From: Prorocentrum cordatum
Lineage: Eukaryota; Sar; Dinophyceae; Prorocentrales; Prorocentraceae
NCBI GenBank assembly: GCA_963575745.1
Contig: CAUYUJ010019369.1
Location: 117,507 to 181,506 of the forward strand
Direction: 5' to 3'
Length of the DNA: 64,000 bases
Below, one piece after another: positions 10,746 to 21,245 of the stretch (within the stretch, counting starts at the first letter, position 1; the number at the start of each line of letters is the position of its first letter). A model generated the notes under the pieces. It did not search any database. It was not told the DNA's origin and saw only the letters and a list, made by a program, of their open reading frames with translations. The position numbers were made by a program, and so were the translations under genes.

Positions 10746-12010
10746 TCTTGTGGGTGTCTTCAGCCGTCTTGGAGCGTCAGCTAGCCGAGAAGGCGAAAAG
10801 GCAAGGGCGGTCTTGTGGGTGTATTCGGCCGTCTTGGAGCGTCGGCTAGCCGAAAAGGCGAGAAGGCAAGGGCCGTCTTGTGGGTCTCTTTGGCTGGCTT
10901 GGAGCGTCGGCTAGCCGAGAAGGCGAGAAGGCAAGGGCCGTCTTGTGGGTCTCTTCGGCCGTCTTGGAGCGTCGGCTAGCCGAGAAGGCGAGAAGGCAAA
11001 CCACCTGCAAAAAAAATTGAAACATTAAGGATGTTGGCCTCTGGGGGCATGCTTACATGCTTCGGAGTACTGTTGGATGTTCTCGGAGGCCTCTTGGGGG
11101 GGTCTTGGGGCCTTGTGTGGGCGTATGGGGGCCCAGGGCTCGGAATGTCAGGGTTTTCCCTGCTCTGTGGCCCCCTCGTGGGCCTGGCTTGGGGTCCTCT
11201 GGGGCCGGCTTGGGCGCCTCTTGGGCAATCTTGGGGCTGCCTGGGCCGTCTGGAGACGCGCTTGGAGGCCTGGTGGGCCGTCTTGTGGGTCTCTTCGGCC
11301 GTCTTGGAGCGTCGGCTAGCCGAGAAGGCGAGAAGGCAAAACACCTGCAAACACCATTTAAACATTAAGGACCGTGGCCTGTGGGGGCATGCTTCGGGGG
11401 ACTGCTGGAGGCTCTTGGAGGCCTCTAGGGCCTTGTTGGGGGCCTCCCTGGGCCGTCTGAGGACGCGCTTGGAGGCCTCTGGGGCCGTCCTGAGGCGGTC
11501 TTGTGGGTCTCTTTGGCTGGCTTGGAGCGTCGGCTAGCCGAGCAGGCGAGAAGGCAAAACTCCTTCAAAAACAATGGAAAAATATAGGATGTGGGCCTCT
11601 GTGGGCATGAGTCGGAGTAGTGTTGGAGGCTCTTGAAGGCGTTTTAGGGGGGTCTTGGGACCTTGTGTGGGCGCATAGGGGGGGCCAGGGCTCGGAGTGT
11701 CAGGGTTTTTCCCCTTTCTTTGGCCCCCTCGTGGGCCTGGCTTGGGGTCCTCTGGGGCCGTCTTGGGCGCCTCTTGGGCCATCTTGGGGCGTCCTGGGCC
11801 GTCTGGGAACGCGTTTGGAGGCCTCTTGGGCCGTCCATGGGCGGTCTTGTGGGTCTCTTCGGCCGTCTGGAAGCGTCGGCTAGCCGAGAAGGCGGGGAGG
11901 CAAAACTCATTCGAAAACCATTGAAAAATGCAGGATTGGGGACATGCTTCGGAGAACTGTTGGAGACTCTTGGGGGCCTCTAGAGCCTCGGTAGGGTCCT
12001 CAAGGGGGCC
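10740..12010 (-). repeat. 62-bp tandem units inside ~330-bp higher-order repeat
   Basis: Units holding GGCCGTCTTGTGGGT and GGAGCGTCGGCTAGCCGAGA occur five times at 10,760-10,990, and singly at about 11,285, 11,495 and 11,845. Each single copy is followed by an A-rich spacer (CAAAAC..C(T/A)...CATT.AA) and a CATGCTTCGG(G/A) segment. This gives a higher-order period of roughly 210-350 bp. GGCTAGCC in each unit is self-complementary. Confidence 0.7.
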
Positions 12011-12032
12011 TCGTGGGCGTTGTTGAGGGCCT

Positions 12033-12442
12033 CTAGGGGGCCTCGTGGACGCTCCTTGGAGCCTGTGATGGGCACTGCGACGCGTCTTTGGGGAGAGGGT
12101 TGGATGTGTGATGCTCGGGGGCCAGAATCTGCGTAAGGGGTGGCGAAAACTTGCCAAACTGGCCCTGGAGGGAGCGGAAAGTGCACGCCTTTTTCGCACG
12201 CGCTTCCGCCTGCCATAGAGAGGAGAAGAAGATGACGTCGGGCTCCAGCCTGGCCTCGCACATCTCGCTGAGCAGCAACAAGCCCCTTTGCCACTGCCCC
12301 CCTTTCTCGCACGCGCTGATTCCTGCGTTGTAACTGATAACGTCGTGTTCCACCTTCTGCGGCCCCATGTCGCAGAGCAGCGACAGGGCCTTTTGCCACT
12401 GCTCGCCTTTCTCGCACGCGCTAATGCAAGCGTTGTAGCTGA
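12033..12442 (-). CDS. PPR-repeat exon, fragment
   Basis: Two complete PPR units are readable: SYNACISACEKGEQWQKALS and SYNAGISACEKGGQWQRGLL, ending ARLEPDVIF. The open frame continues to 12,033, but the downstream residues are repeat-derived. The upstream boundary at 12,442/12,443 has CAGCCCTAG immediately before TCAGCTAC, identical to the acceptor-like boundary at 8,767. Only about 70 residues are convincingly PPR, so this is a partial or decayed copy. Confidence 0.55.
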
Positions 12443-12883
12443 CTAGGGCTGGCCCGTGGACTACGTCCACTTGTGGAGGAAAAGGTGGTGCCGCCAAGCG
12501 CACTCGAGAAAGTTGGGCCCCGTGTTCGCTTTCCACATCTCGCCGAGCAGCGGGGCCGCGGACACAATTTAACAGTCCGCGGCAAGAGCGCGGAGGCCGC
12601 ATCGCCCGAGCCCAGGGCCGTGGACAGAATTCGATATGACACCCTGGCGCTAAACATCGTCCCCGTCTCCCCGAGGGCGCAGATGCCGCCACGCAAGAGG
12701 TCGGTCACTCGCTGCTGAAGATGACGTGGAGCACTCCTGGGCCGCGTCGAGGCTCTCATCGGGGCATTATGGGCAGTCTTGGGGCGTCTCTGGTAGATCC
12801 TGGAGCTATCTTGGGCTGCCTTTGCACGAAATGCTGAGAACCTGGAAAAGCCTTGAAAAAAAAAACAAAGGAAGGTTCGTGTC
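12443..12883. other. no supported gene
   Basis: Flank of the LTR element. It contains a few inverted CCAAGA-type units near 12,770 and an A-run at 12,857. Short ORFs here share no family features. Confidence 0.5.
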
Positions 12884-12888
12884 GTGTC
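12884..12888 (+). repeat. target-site duplication, left copy (GTGTC)
   Basis: GTGTC lies directly outside the left LTR and again at 35,560-35,564 directly outside the right LTR. Five bases is the usual duplication length for Copia integration. Confidence 0.8.
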
Positions 12889-13141
12889 AGTCGAAAGTGA
12901 CTATGGTAAGTCAAATAACATCCACTCCCATGGGAATCGAATGGCAGATAACGCCCATTGCCCTGCTGGGGTGGTTCAGTATGGGGAATGGACGGAAAAG
13001 ATAGGATAAGATCGATGTAATGATCTTTCCAGCACATAGCGAACACTAAGGTAAGTGTCCGGGCAAATAGGGCGCGCGTGCCTTGAGCCAAAGGCAACGG
13101 CGCGCGAGCTATAACATCTCCCAAAGAGCTACCCTTAAAGT
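12889..13141 (-). repeat. 3' LTR of the Copia element
   Basis: Matches 35,292-35,559 almost throughout; it lacks a 16-bp segment present in the other LTR near 35,515. It contains a strong hairpin at about 13,070-13,108: CGCGCG arms, then TGCCTT/AAGGCA around the loop GAGCCA. The frame across both LTRs is open. Confidence 0.85.
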
Positions 13142-13163
13142 CGGGAGGGGAGGAGACGGAGAG
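13142..13163 (+). promoter_or_regulatory. purine tract beside 3' LTR, on the wrong strand
   Basis: The plus strand is CGGGAGGGGAGGAGACGGAG, directly inside the 3' LTR where the polypurine tract should be. In the element's sense strand this is pyrimidine-rich, the reverse of the usual arrangement. It may be coincidence or a changed priming mode. Confidence 0.4.
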
Positions 13164-13506
13164 TATAGCTGCGCAGCCGTTAGGCTCTACAAAGGCCGCG
13201 CGCGCAACTGTTTGCAAGAAAACAATGCATACAGACTGGCCTAACACCAGGCTGTAAGGCGAGTTTCCTCGCAAGGCATTTCACGCAAATACGAGACAGC
13301 CCCTTGAATGGTAAAGGGCTATCGGCTCGGCTAGAGATAAGCCAAACGGGCCATACCTCACCGAGCAAACGGGTATTAAGGCAAAGAGCCTGAATCACAT
13401 TAAACAAGCTCGTTACCAGGCGTGAAATGTAAGGCTCGTTTCCGAGCACCTAGAAGGGCGCCTCTGTAGTGCTGGCAAATTGGACCGCGGGGGCAACAAG
13501 GACAGA

Positions 13507-14260
13507 CTAAAATTGATTAGACTTAGGCTTGTTTCTGTCCTCGGGACCCCGAAAGGGAACAAACTGCTTCACGTCATGCTTAAATGACTGGTTGCCTGAC
13601 ATCACTTCCAAAAGCAGCTCCCGATCGATGCTCCCCTTTGTATGCCCATCTGCGGTCATATATATAGTATCACACCACTGCACATTATGCACTATACCTA
13701 TATCCATGAGCTCACGTATCCAGCTAATATGTCCAAGCAAGGTCCGTGCCGTCGGTATCTGAAGATCCTTGCTGGATAGCGATTTATATACCGACTCCGC
13801 GTCTATGGTGAGGGATACTTTAATAGCTAGGCCCCCAACTGCACGCATATCTCGTAGTTGTCGTGGAGTCAGAGCCCCTGCCTTGAGCTCGTGGAGAGTG
13901 ATGAGCGTAGGGTAACACTCATCGAGGTTGTGCGCAGCTGCAAGTGCCTCAGCGGCATAGCTGGACCTCACCTGCAGTCGGTGTGATTTGCATAGTCCGT
14001 CACAGAGGTGAACGACGGATTTGCCTTGAGGCGAGTTCCCTCGCCGTAGTACGTTGGCCCCGCGTATGCCATAGCCCTTGGTCTTATCGTCCTCCTCCCC
14101 GGTGAGCTTCCGATACCCCGAATCACTGTGTATGTCAACTTCATTCGTCGGCTTCATCCGAGGGAAGGTGATGCGTTTCGGGCTGCTGATCAGCTTTCGC
14201 GTCACAGCACAGTCGTCTGACTTATAGGTTGGTGAGCTCTTGGATTTTCTGAAGAGAGAC
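13507..14260 (-). pseudogene. Copia RNase H segment
   Basis: Sense reading contains VDIHSDSGYR (first acidic residue), SSYAAEALAA (Glu), SLTIDAESVY (Asp) and MTADGHTKGSIDR near the C-terminus, the usual order of an RNase H fold in Copia elements. RNase H removes the RNA template during reverse transcription. The frame is open to the stop at 13,507 but is shifted relative to the RT segment, with the change near 14,250. A micro-hairpin at 14,031 encodes RGNSP here. Confidence 0.75.
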
Positions 14261-15970
14261 CACATATACCATGAGCCAGACTTGAGTAAGAAGGGCATAG
14301 GCGAGGGCTCCTCGCAAGCTGACGAACATGTCGGTGATGAGTTCGGTGGCTTTGGCATCGGCCGCCGCTCCTGTAAGTTCTGGGTGTGTGATAGGACGTA
14401 GTTGTTTGATATACTCGTCCTGATCCATGATCACATCCCCTTGGTCATTCTTAGTGTAGCGAACGGCGCAGTTCGCATATGAGTGTTTGTTAAGCTTGCA
14501 TTTGCCAAACACCTTTTCGACACGTTGCACATCGTCGTCTATATGTTTCTCTAGGCCTGTCATATTAATGGCATCGACATGTTTTGCCGTTAACAGATCT
14601 TGGCTGAATTCAAACTCAGGAACATAACTTGTCGGTGTAAGGCCTATAGCTCGTGTGGTCGTACGAAGCTTGAGAGAGAACGCTCTTGGGGCGTCCTTTG
14701 TACCCGTTCCTGGCTTGAGGCACCTGAGGCAGTGTCGGCTTTCGTCATAGGATGAAAAGCCGGGCAATGCACGAATGACCTGGGCACTTCCCGGTGGAAG
14801 AGCGAAGCAAACCGTGCGAGTTTCCTCGCCGGTGGCATGGGCAAGTTCCTCACCGGTCAAACCCTTGAGGAATGCTTTGTCGATATCCATGGATGCTAAG
14901 ATCCACTCTGGATGGCATGCCGCCTCACTTGCTAGGAGTCTCTGGGACTGCCTTCGAGCGGTTCCCGAAAAGGTTTCCACATCGAAAGCCTCAGTGCCCA
15001 TAAATCCACGAAGGACAAGTCTGAGACGGATGGCTTTAACGTTCTCGGTAGCTACCTTCACAAACTTCCACTTATATACATATCTGGATGTCATTATGGT
15101 TGAAGCTTTGGATAAATCATACATCTCAAAGCACCGGTTATCAAGCCAGATCTTGAGTTCAGCGCGCAAAGTTTTACTAGCCTCTTTCGGGTGTGCTGCT
15201 ATGTCGGCTTTGGTGAGTAGGTCGTCTTCCTTGACTACCACAGCACATTTAGCAGCAGAGGATACATATACTCTCATCGTTGCGACCATATCAGTGTCTA
15301 TCTGTGCAAGTTGAGTCTGATCCAACACTACTTTTGACATTTCTGATGTAAAACATAACTCAACATAGGGACCATATTCATCACTGTCAAGAGAGTAGCC
15401 CTCGTCAGGTGTGGTCGAGCATAGAGAGACTAGACAGGGCTCTTGTGGTTCAGGCTCGTCTCCGGGCGTTTCCGACAATACGGTATCTTCGTCGTCCACA
15501 GATGCTGAAACCAAAACACATTGGTCGGGCAGCATAGTTGTTGGGACGCAGTAGAGATAATCGTCGGTAGTCGTCGTGGGATGAAGGTCCATGCGTAACT
15601 CATCGCACCACTCTGCCAGCATCATGGCTTCGATATTATGTTCCTCGTTGTCTTCATAGATTGTCGATAGACGGCCTTCACTTGGCGATGAAGCACCTGG
15701 GGTGTCTGGTGGGGGCCTGTTTCCAGGCGAATCGTGTTCTCCAGACGTGGTGCCCGAGTGCTGATGCATGGCCAGGTCGTCGTGAAATCCTAAGGAAGGA
15801 ACATGTGAGGTCAAGCATTGGATGAGTCTGGAATGAGTGCTGCCAGTGATTTGAGAAATGTTCAGACCAGTACCCACACACTCATAATAGTGGAAGGCTG
15901 GGCTAACATCATTGTCGTAGTGGATCAGCGTAGATCCGGTGGCGTACTTTACTGCAGGTAGACATGACAC
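14222..15970 (-). pseudogene. Copia reverse transcriptase segment (RVT_2), catalytic box mutated
   Basis: Residues about 250-560 of the frame carry RVT_2 features: KTLRAELKIWLDNRCF, YVYKWKFVK, then ASMDIDKAFLKG (catalytic Asp of motif A), then LTAKHVDAINM where relatives have KHVDDIN. The second motif C Asp is replaced by Ala (codon 14,570-14,572), which should abolish polymerase activity. The first 200 residues are acidic and variable, a linker after integrase. The frame ends at 14,222 in VWLMVYVVSLQKIQEL while RNase H continues in another frame. Confidence 0.8.
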
Positions 15971-17213
15971 TTTTGGCCAGTCTAACTGCTACTACGTGTT
16001 CTACTCGGAAATAATTTCGCACGAGATACTGCAGTGCAAGATGTACGCGCGGGTGAAACTTGCTGTCGTCTGAAAGATTGAGGTTTCCCTTGTAATCTGG
16101 GATGTAGCCAAAGACTTTGGCAGGTCTCCCTGCGCCAAGGTGTGCCACATACGTAAGAACTGTTTGCATGGCCATATTACCCATGTCAAGTTCCCGTGCA
16201 AGGAGGCATTCAATGTAGAGCGCGTGGCGAGCATCAGGATACATCACAATTACCTCACGAGATCCTGCCTTGACAACGATGTGTCCTCTTCCAGGCACGG
16301 TGCGGATCACAGGGAATGGGCCGTTCCAGCCTCCACGATCGCACTTCGTGGCAGTGGGTCGATGGTAGTCGACCAGATCCCCTGCTGAGTAAAGGCGAGC
16401 ACCATCTGGAGCCGTTTTGGCCCTGAGAGCACGATTTGTCTTGGCCACAGCCGCGGCTTGAGTTATTGCTTCTAGGCTAACTTCCCTCGCGCGACGATCT
16501 CGTTCATGGTCTGACGTCTCGGGCCCCTTGGGAAAGTCAAGGGTGTCGAGGTCAGGAAGAAAGGCGGGCTGGCGTCCAGCGCGTGCTTGGCAGGGCGATA
16601 CTCCGTTGTAAAACGTGAAGGCATTGGTAACGAAGATGCCTTCAGCCAATACTCTAGTGAATACAACGGGGATGTTGTGTCTGTTCAGCTCTTCCTCAAT
16701 CACGTGGAGAACGCCCCTGAGAATACCGTTTCGTGACTCGATTGAAGTCGCGTGTTGGCCAGGCGCTCGGATACGGAGCGTTGTACCCTTGTTCGCCATC
16801 ATGGCCTTGGCGGCATCATTGTTCAGGGCACCTTCTCCATCTGAGCACGAGACTTTGAAGGGTCCATGGTAGGCAATCCAGCAGTAGTGGTAGGCGTCGA
16901 GTATAGCGTCACGTTCTCCGTCGGCAATCTCTTGGCCTGCTGCCAGGCGAATACAACGATCCATAATGTGGAATATGGTTCGTTTCTTGTAAAACATGAG
17001 ACCCATTTCGCCTTCGTCGAGCCGATTTCCAGGAAGGCTCACCGAAGGTAGCGCTGAGTTTCCTGGACGTTCCCATACTCTGCATTCCCGACAGGTGTCA
17101 CACACTTCTGCGATCATATTCAGTCGAACGTTGTCCAGTCCCACTTTGTCTAGGATTAGCCTCATCTTGGGTTCCTTCGCATGATGCCACCGTAGGTGCA
17201 GTTTACGGAGTTC
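15909..17213 (-). pseudogene. Copia integrase
   Basis: Zinc-binding N-terminus: LRKLHLRWHHAKE then CDTCRECRVWERPG (H-H then CxxC..C). Catalytic core: HIMDRCIRLAAG (Asp), VSCSDGEGAL (Asp) and, 33 residues later, TSIESRNGILRG (Glu), the DDE triad. A basic region and a GAGDLVDYHRP-like C-terminal part follow. Integrase joins the cDNA to host DNA. The frame is intact from 17,213, where an in-frame TAG (17,214-17,216) separates it from an upstream FDIQRSLQNLRSHEPHVV segment. Confidence 0.8.
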
Positions 17214-17216
17214 CTA

Positions 17217-18050
17217 TGTAACGACATGAGGTTCGTGACTACGGAGATTTTGCAGACTGCGTTGGATATCAAATCTCGCCCAGTCGGGTAGTCGTGGAGC
17301 CCCCGAGCCGGCGGAGGCAAGAGGGTTCCTTGTAGCCCTCCGCAGTCGGTCTCCTTCGTCAACTGCATCTGGTGGTGGTGGTACGCCTTGTAGGCGACCG
17401 CGGCGGGCCGCTACCTGTGGCTGTTCGCCCGAAACGCAGAAGGCGTGTTTCCACGCTCGGGAGCGTCTCGTAGCATGTCGTAGCTGCTGGCACCAGATGT
17501 CGGATCAGCGTTCCCGAAGGATCGTGGTCGCGGTGGCCTGGCGTGCGCGCCTTGGCGGCCACCTGACGCTGAAGCTTGGCCCGCACCAGGTTTGGGTAAG
17601 GGTTTCCACCAAGCTGGCACAGTCTTACCTCCGGAGTCATGGTCATCTGGAAGTTTAAACGGTTCAGCAAAACGACATTTACCAGGTTCGGTATCGAGGT
17701 GGTTCTTAACACATGTGCTTTTCGTAAGATCCCTTCGGCATGCGGGACATGGCCAATATACAGAGATAGAATCATGATACTTACATTGCGTAGGGTCTCT
17801 GTTGTGGCTAGGACTGTCCTTTCGGACATTGTCGATGCATGCTGGGCATGTAGCCACTTTTGGGATGATACGATCACCGATGCGTCTCATACCTTCTCCC
17901 GGTTCGGCTTGATCGGGAAGGTGAGCAGGGTAAGCATGTGCGGTACGTGTAGGCGCGTTTCCGCGCGTAGTGTCAATGGCTTTCGCCAAATAGACGGCTT
18001 CCACAAAGGCAGACTGCAGTCGTCGAGTGTATTTTGTGCCAGTGAAAGCT
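17217..18050 (-). pseudogene. dinoflagellate-element module with paired CPxC zinc-finger-like motifs
   Basis: Reads YTRRLQSAFVEAVYLAKAID, then VATCPACIDNV...CKYH, YWPCPACRRDL...CVKNH and GKCRFAEP. I take these as two or more zinc-binding modules seen in dinoflagellate Copia-like polyproteins; their function is unknown to me. After residue 200 (17,411) the frame stops, and the downstream part (VAARRGRLQGVPPPPDAVDE then LPDWARFDIQRSL) continues in another frame up to the integrase. Micro-hairpins at 17,443 (RGNTP) and 17,953 (RGNAP) lie in phase. Confidence 0.6.
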
Positions 18051-18560
18051 CTCTATTGCACGGTGTGCGTGCACATGCTGACCGTTGCATTTGAATCGTT
18101 CAAAAGGTTTAAGAATCGTCTCGTCGTTGCTGGTGATATTTGTCGGCTTCTTAATATAGTCACCAGCCGTATCTTTGAGTCCCGTCGCACACTGATCAAT
18201 GCGCACGGTTGTGATGTGTGGTCGGTTGGCAAGTTCTTTCCACGGGGAAATGTCATCCACCCATGTTCCTGTAGGTTGTTCGCGTATAAAACACCTCCGT
18301 GCATCATCTTGAGCAACAGCAATTTTACCACAGTAAGTTATGTGTGGTAAATCTTATTTGTGATGCTGTTCCCAATTATTGTGGTTGACTTTGTAGATCT
18401 AGTAGGATAGTGGTCCTGTGGTGCGGCAACTGGGTTGTAGCATGGCAACTCGTACGTAGCACACTGCGAAGTAGTGATCTACAGCCCGCTGCACCGAGGG
18501 GCCCCCCAGGTCGACACATGTGGTCTTGTCTACCCCTGAGAAGGCAAGCTCTGATATCCC
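17973..18560 (-). pseudogene. DQC..GL domain with two in-frame stops
   Basis: One frame runs from ISELAFSGVDKTTCVDLGG through YFAVCYVRVAMLQPSCRTTG, a TAG at 18,399-18,401, a TAA at 18,354-18,356, then DLPHITYCGKIAVAQ, GTWVDDISPWK, RIDQCATGLKD, KKPTNITSN and FKCNGQHVHAH. The order matches a domain I recall in dinoflagellate retroelement polyproteins. It has a methyltransferase-like feel (DQC, KKPT, sN), but no activity is established. It is frame-shifted from both neighbours, so it is dead in this copy. Confidence 0.6.
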
Positions 18561-18564
18561 ACCC

Positions 18565-19855
18565 TCACCGCCAGTTGTTATGACAATAGCATAGAGTAGC
18601 GACTATGCTGTATATGCCAGCGTGTGTGTCGGGCATAGATGTGGGGAGGGTAAGGAACAGGTCATCATCCTCATCGGAGCTTATCAGCTCAGTAGGGACG
18701 TCAGTGCTCCAGGTCGCCATAAGATCCTGTCCGAGTCCTGACAAGTCGTCGCCGCAATCGTCGTTTCCATCTTCAACGTGCTTTTTGATGCGGCGAGGCT
18801 TGATGCCTGCTTCCTTTTCGGCTTTGAGCCTTTCCTTCTGCTTGATGCGCGACTCCGTAAGTAGGACTTGCTCGTCTTGTTCGCCGGTCTGTGTGCCCAT
18901 CGTGGTTGTTGAGTGGGTACATGCGTCAATCGCCAGAGTCGGGAGGGGGAGAAGACAGTCATCTATGATGACGCGTCTAGGTTTCTGTGGTGATTGAGTA
19001 GGCTCGTTTCCGAGCAAGACCGGTTCCTCGGGTTGCCAGTACAACCGTGTGCTAATGTTGGCAACCCCTGCAGGTAGTAATGCATGCAAATCATATCCTG
19101 TTGGTTGATCGGCTACTGCGATATCCTGAATAACCGCATTATTATCCAGGTTAATTGTTACACGTCGGATAACATCAGACCATTTCGGCCCTCCCTTGTT
19201 GGTCGTCACGTAGTGACGGATGTTGTGGTCCGTACGTGTATAGGTGTTCAAATATATAGGCACGTTTCCGTGCGTGGTGGTGCTTCCCAGGATTTTGTCG
19301 TTAAGATGACGGAAGAGTGTAGTACGTGTCTGAGCTCGCCATTCAGCATGCCGTACCGCTTGGCCGTACCAATCCAACACATGTTGTGGTATCGCCAATT
19401 TGCACGTACATGCCCACAGCTTAGAGTTAATCGGTATTGATGTAGCTACCTGCATATAAGTACCACTCGGTGTACTGTTTTGCAGATTTAACCGAATACC
19501 GAAATGGCACAAACGCATCCGTATCACTGACAACTTAAGATCTTCCAGAGTATCACGTACTGGAGATAGCTTCCAAACATATCCTGGGGGACCAAACATT
19601 ATGATTTTCACACGGAGCTTCCTGGCTTGTATCAGAAGGTTTTGGATACGTGACCAATGTGGGGCCACTTTCTTCCCTGGAGTCCGTACATACCAGTCAC
19701 CCGGGGTACTAATCCATATGAGAGTGTAATCTCCGCTGATCACCGCACCCAGGTAATATGTGCCCACACTCGTCATAAGCTCATTGTGGGAAATACGATC
19801 ACATATGTAACCTCGGGTGCGGAGGTCGGCGCAAGCCTCTCTCGTATCTTCAATG
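18565..19855 (-). pseudogene. element-specific domain (GPPGYVW...CHFGI...HHVLDWYG type)
   Basis: The frame reads KRAFVIEDTREACADLRT near 19,855, IWISTPGDWYVRTPGK, IIMFGPPGYVWKLSPVRDTL, RMRLCHFGIRLN, GTYMQVATSIPI, CTCKLAIPQHVLDWYG, then a charged C-terminus. It resembles a domain recurrent in dinoflagellate Copia-like polyproteins, just ahead of the DQC module; role unknown. The imperfect hairpin at 19,875 (G-U wobble in the sense RNA, GTAA loop) sits in phase as RGNLP. A TAA lies a few codons upstream. Confidence 0.55.
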
Positions 19856-19958
19856 ACAAAAGCTCTTTTGCTAGGCAGGTTACCCCGCTGTCCTTGTTAC
19901 CCCCCGGCCTTTCGGCCATCAGGCAAGACGACGAGGGGGCGGCGTCGCCCTGCCATCT

Positions 19959-21245
19959 TCAAGATAAAGAAGATGTGCCTACAATGTCTGCCAGCATCTG
20001 GGCTTCCCTCATTTGCTGGAGCTCAGTTCTGCAGCGCGCCGCGGCCTCAGAGGCGGATTGCCCCGCAGACGCCGCCAGCATGGATGGATTATCCATCAGC
20101 TGCTTCAGCGCGCCCTTGGACCTCGCTTCGCTGACTGCCTGCAGCTCGCGGTTCGCGTACCCCATCACTATCTCTCGGCGGGGCCGCGCAGCGTCCATGG
20201 GTACACTTCCACCATGCTGGGCCAGTGTCCTGGCTACGAAGCAATCGAACATCTCAAGATCGTCGACGCTATCGCCTCTCATCATAGCTTTGGCGAGCGT
20301 CTCCATCAACCCCTGAGGCAGGTTTCCCTGCAATTGTTTGCACTCCTGCGCCGGGGTCGGCTCGCCCGTCATCACCGTCTGAAATGACGTGCTGCTTGAG
20401 CTCGAGGCGGCATGCCCCGCAGCTCCAAATCGATCACACCTCATTGACAGATGCCCTGATGGCAGCTTCGTCGTCGGCATGATCTCGGAGCCCTCGGGGA
20501 GCTCCATCTTGACCTGTCCCTTCCCAAGGAATATCAGCTTCTCCTGGCCTCGTTCGAGCACAATAATAGCGCGCTTGTCCTGCATGCTATCGAAGCCTAG
20601 GATGGCTGGCAGGTCTTTGCCACAGCCTGACACAATGTTCGTCTTGTACGAATCGAGCTGGGTCGAGCCCTGGAACTCGCAGGCAATACTAAAAGTGCCT
20701 ACGGTATCCGCTGGGGCCGACCCTTCGCCCACCCCGTTGATGTTCAGACGAGAACGGGGTTCGAAGGTACAAGAACGGCCATGTGCCTCAGCAGCTTGGA
20801 CAAACTTGCGGCTCGTGCTTTCTCCCATTATGTTGATCTTCGAGCCTACATCGATGAGGATAGCGTTTCCACCATCCTCCAAGAAAGTCTTACTCGGCTG
20901 CTTGATGTGCACTGTTTCTGAAGCGCCAGCTGTGCCATCTGGCGGGTTTCCCCGCGATTCAGTTGTACTCCCTGGCGGGTTTCCCCGCACTACGCTGGCA
21001 CCCAGCCTGCCTTCGGCCATACGTGCCAGGTCGATGTACTGGAAGTACGACACGTTCTGAGCAGGAGCGCCACGCTCCTCCCGCCAGTTGGCATACTCAT
21101 CACGTATGCTATTGTACTGCTCGCGGGTGGTGCGTCTCGTCAGCGTCAGATACGAATGAAGGGTGATGTCCTTCAACCCCTCATTCGTGAGGTGATCTCT
21201 GTACTGCAACCACTCATCGAACTCCTCGTTCGTAGCTTCGTAGCT
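19959..21245 (-). pseudogene. retropepsin-like protease segment
   Basis: The frame continues the polyprotein as SYEATNEEFDEWLQYRDH, then NAILIDVGSKINIMG, where retropepsins have the catalytic D(T/S)G. NINGVGEG and LPAILGFDSMQ fit the flap and the ILG strand that follow. The Val in place of Thr/Ser is unusual; Asp itself is kept. It is joined to the preceding ORF only by a frame change at about 21,230, near a CAG-rich tract; a programmed frameshift or a slippage indel are both possible. Hairpins at 20,942 and 20,975 give RGNPP twice, and 20,319 gives QGNLP. Confidence 0.6.

Noticed and set aside
16083-17065. KGNLN (16,083), PGNRL (17,030) and RPGNSA (17,060) in integrase
   Set aside because: Peptides resemble hairpin products, but the stems are mostly unpaired; they may be decayed copies but cannot be shown.
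19906-19917. GGCC-GAAA-GGCC hairpin
   Set aside because: Has a GNRA loop but only four pairs and a C-G closing pair unlike family A; not counted.
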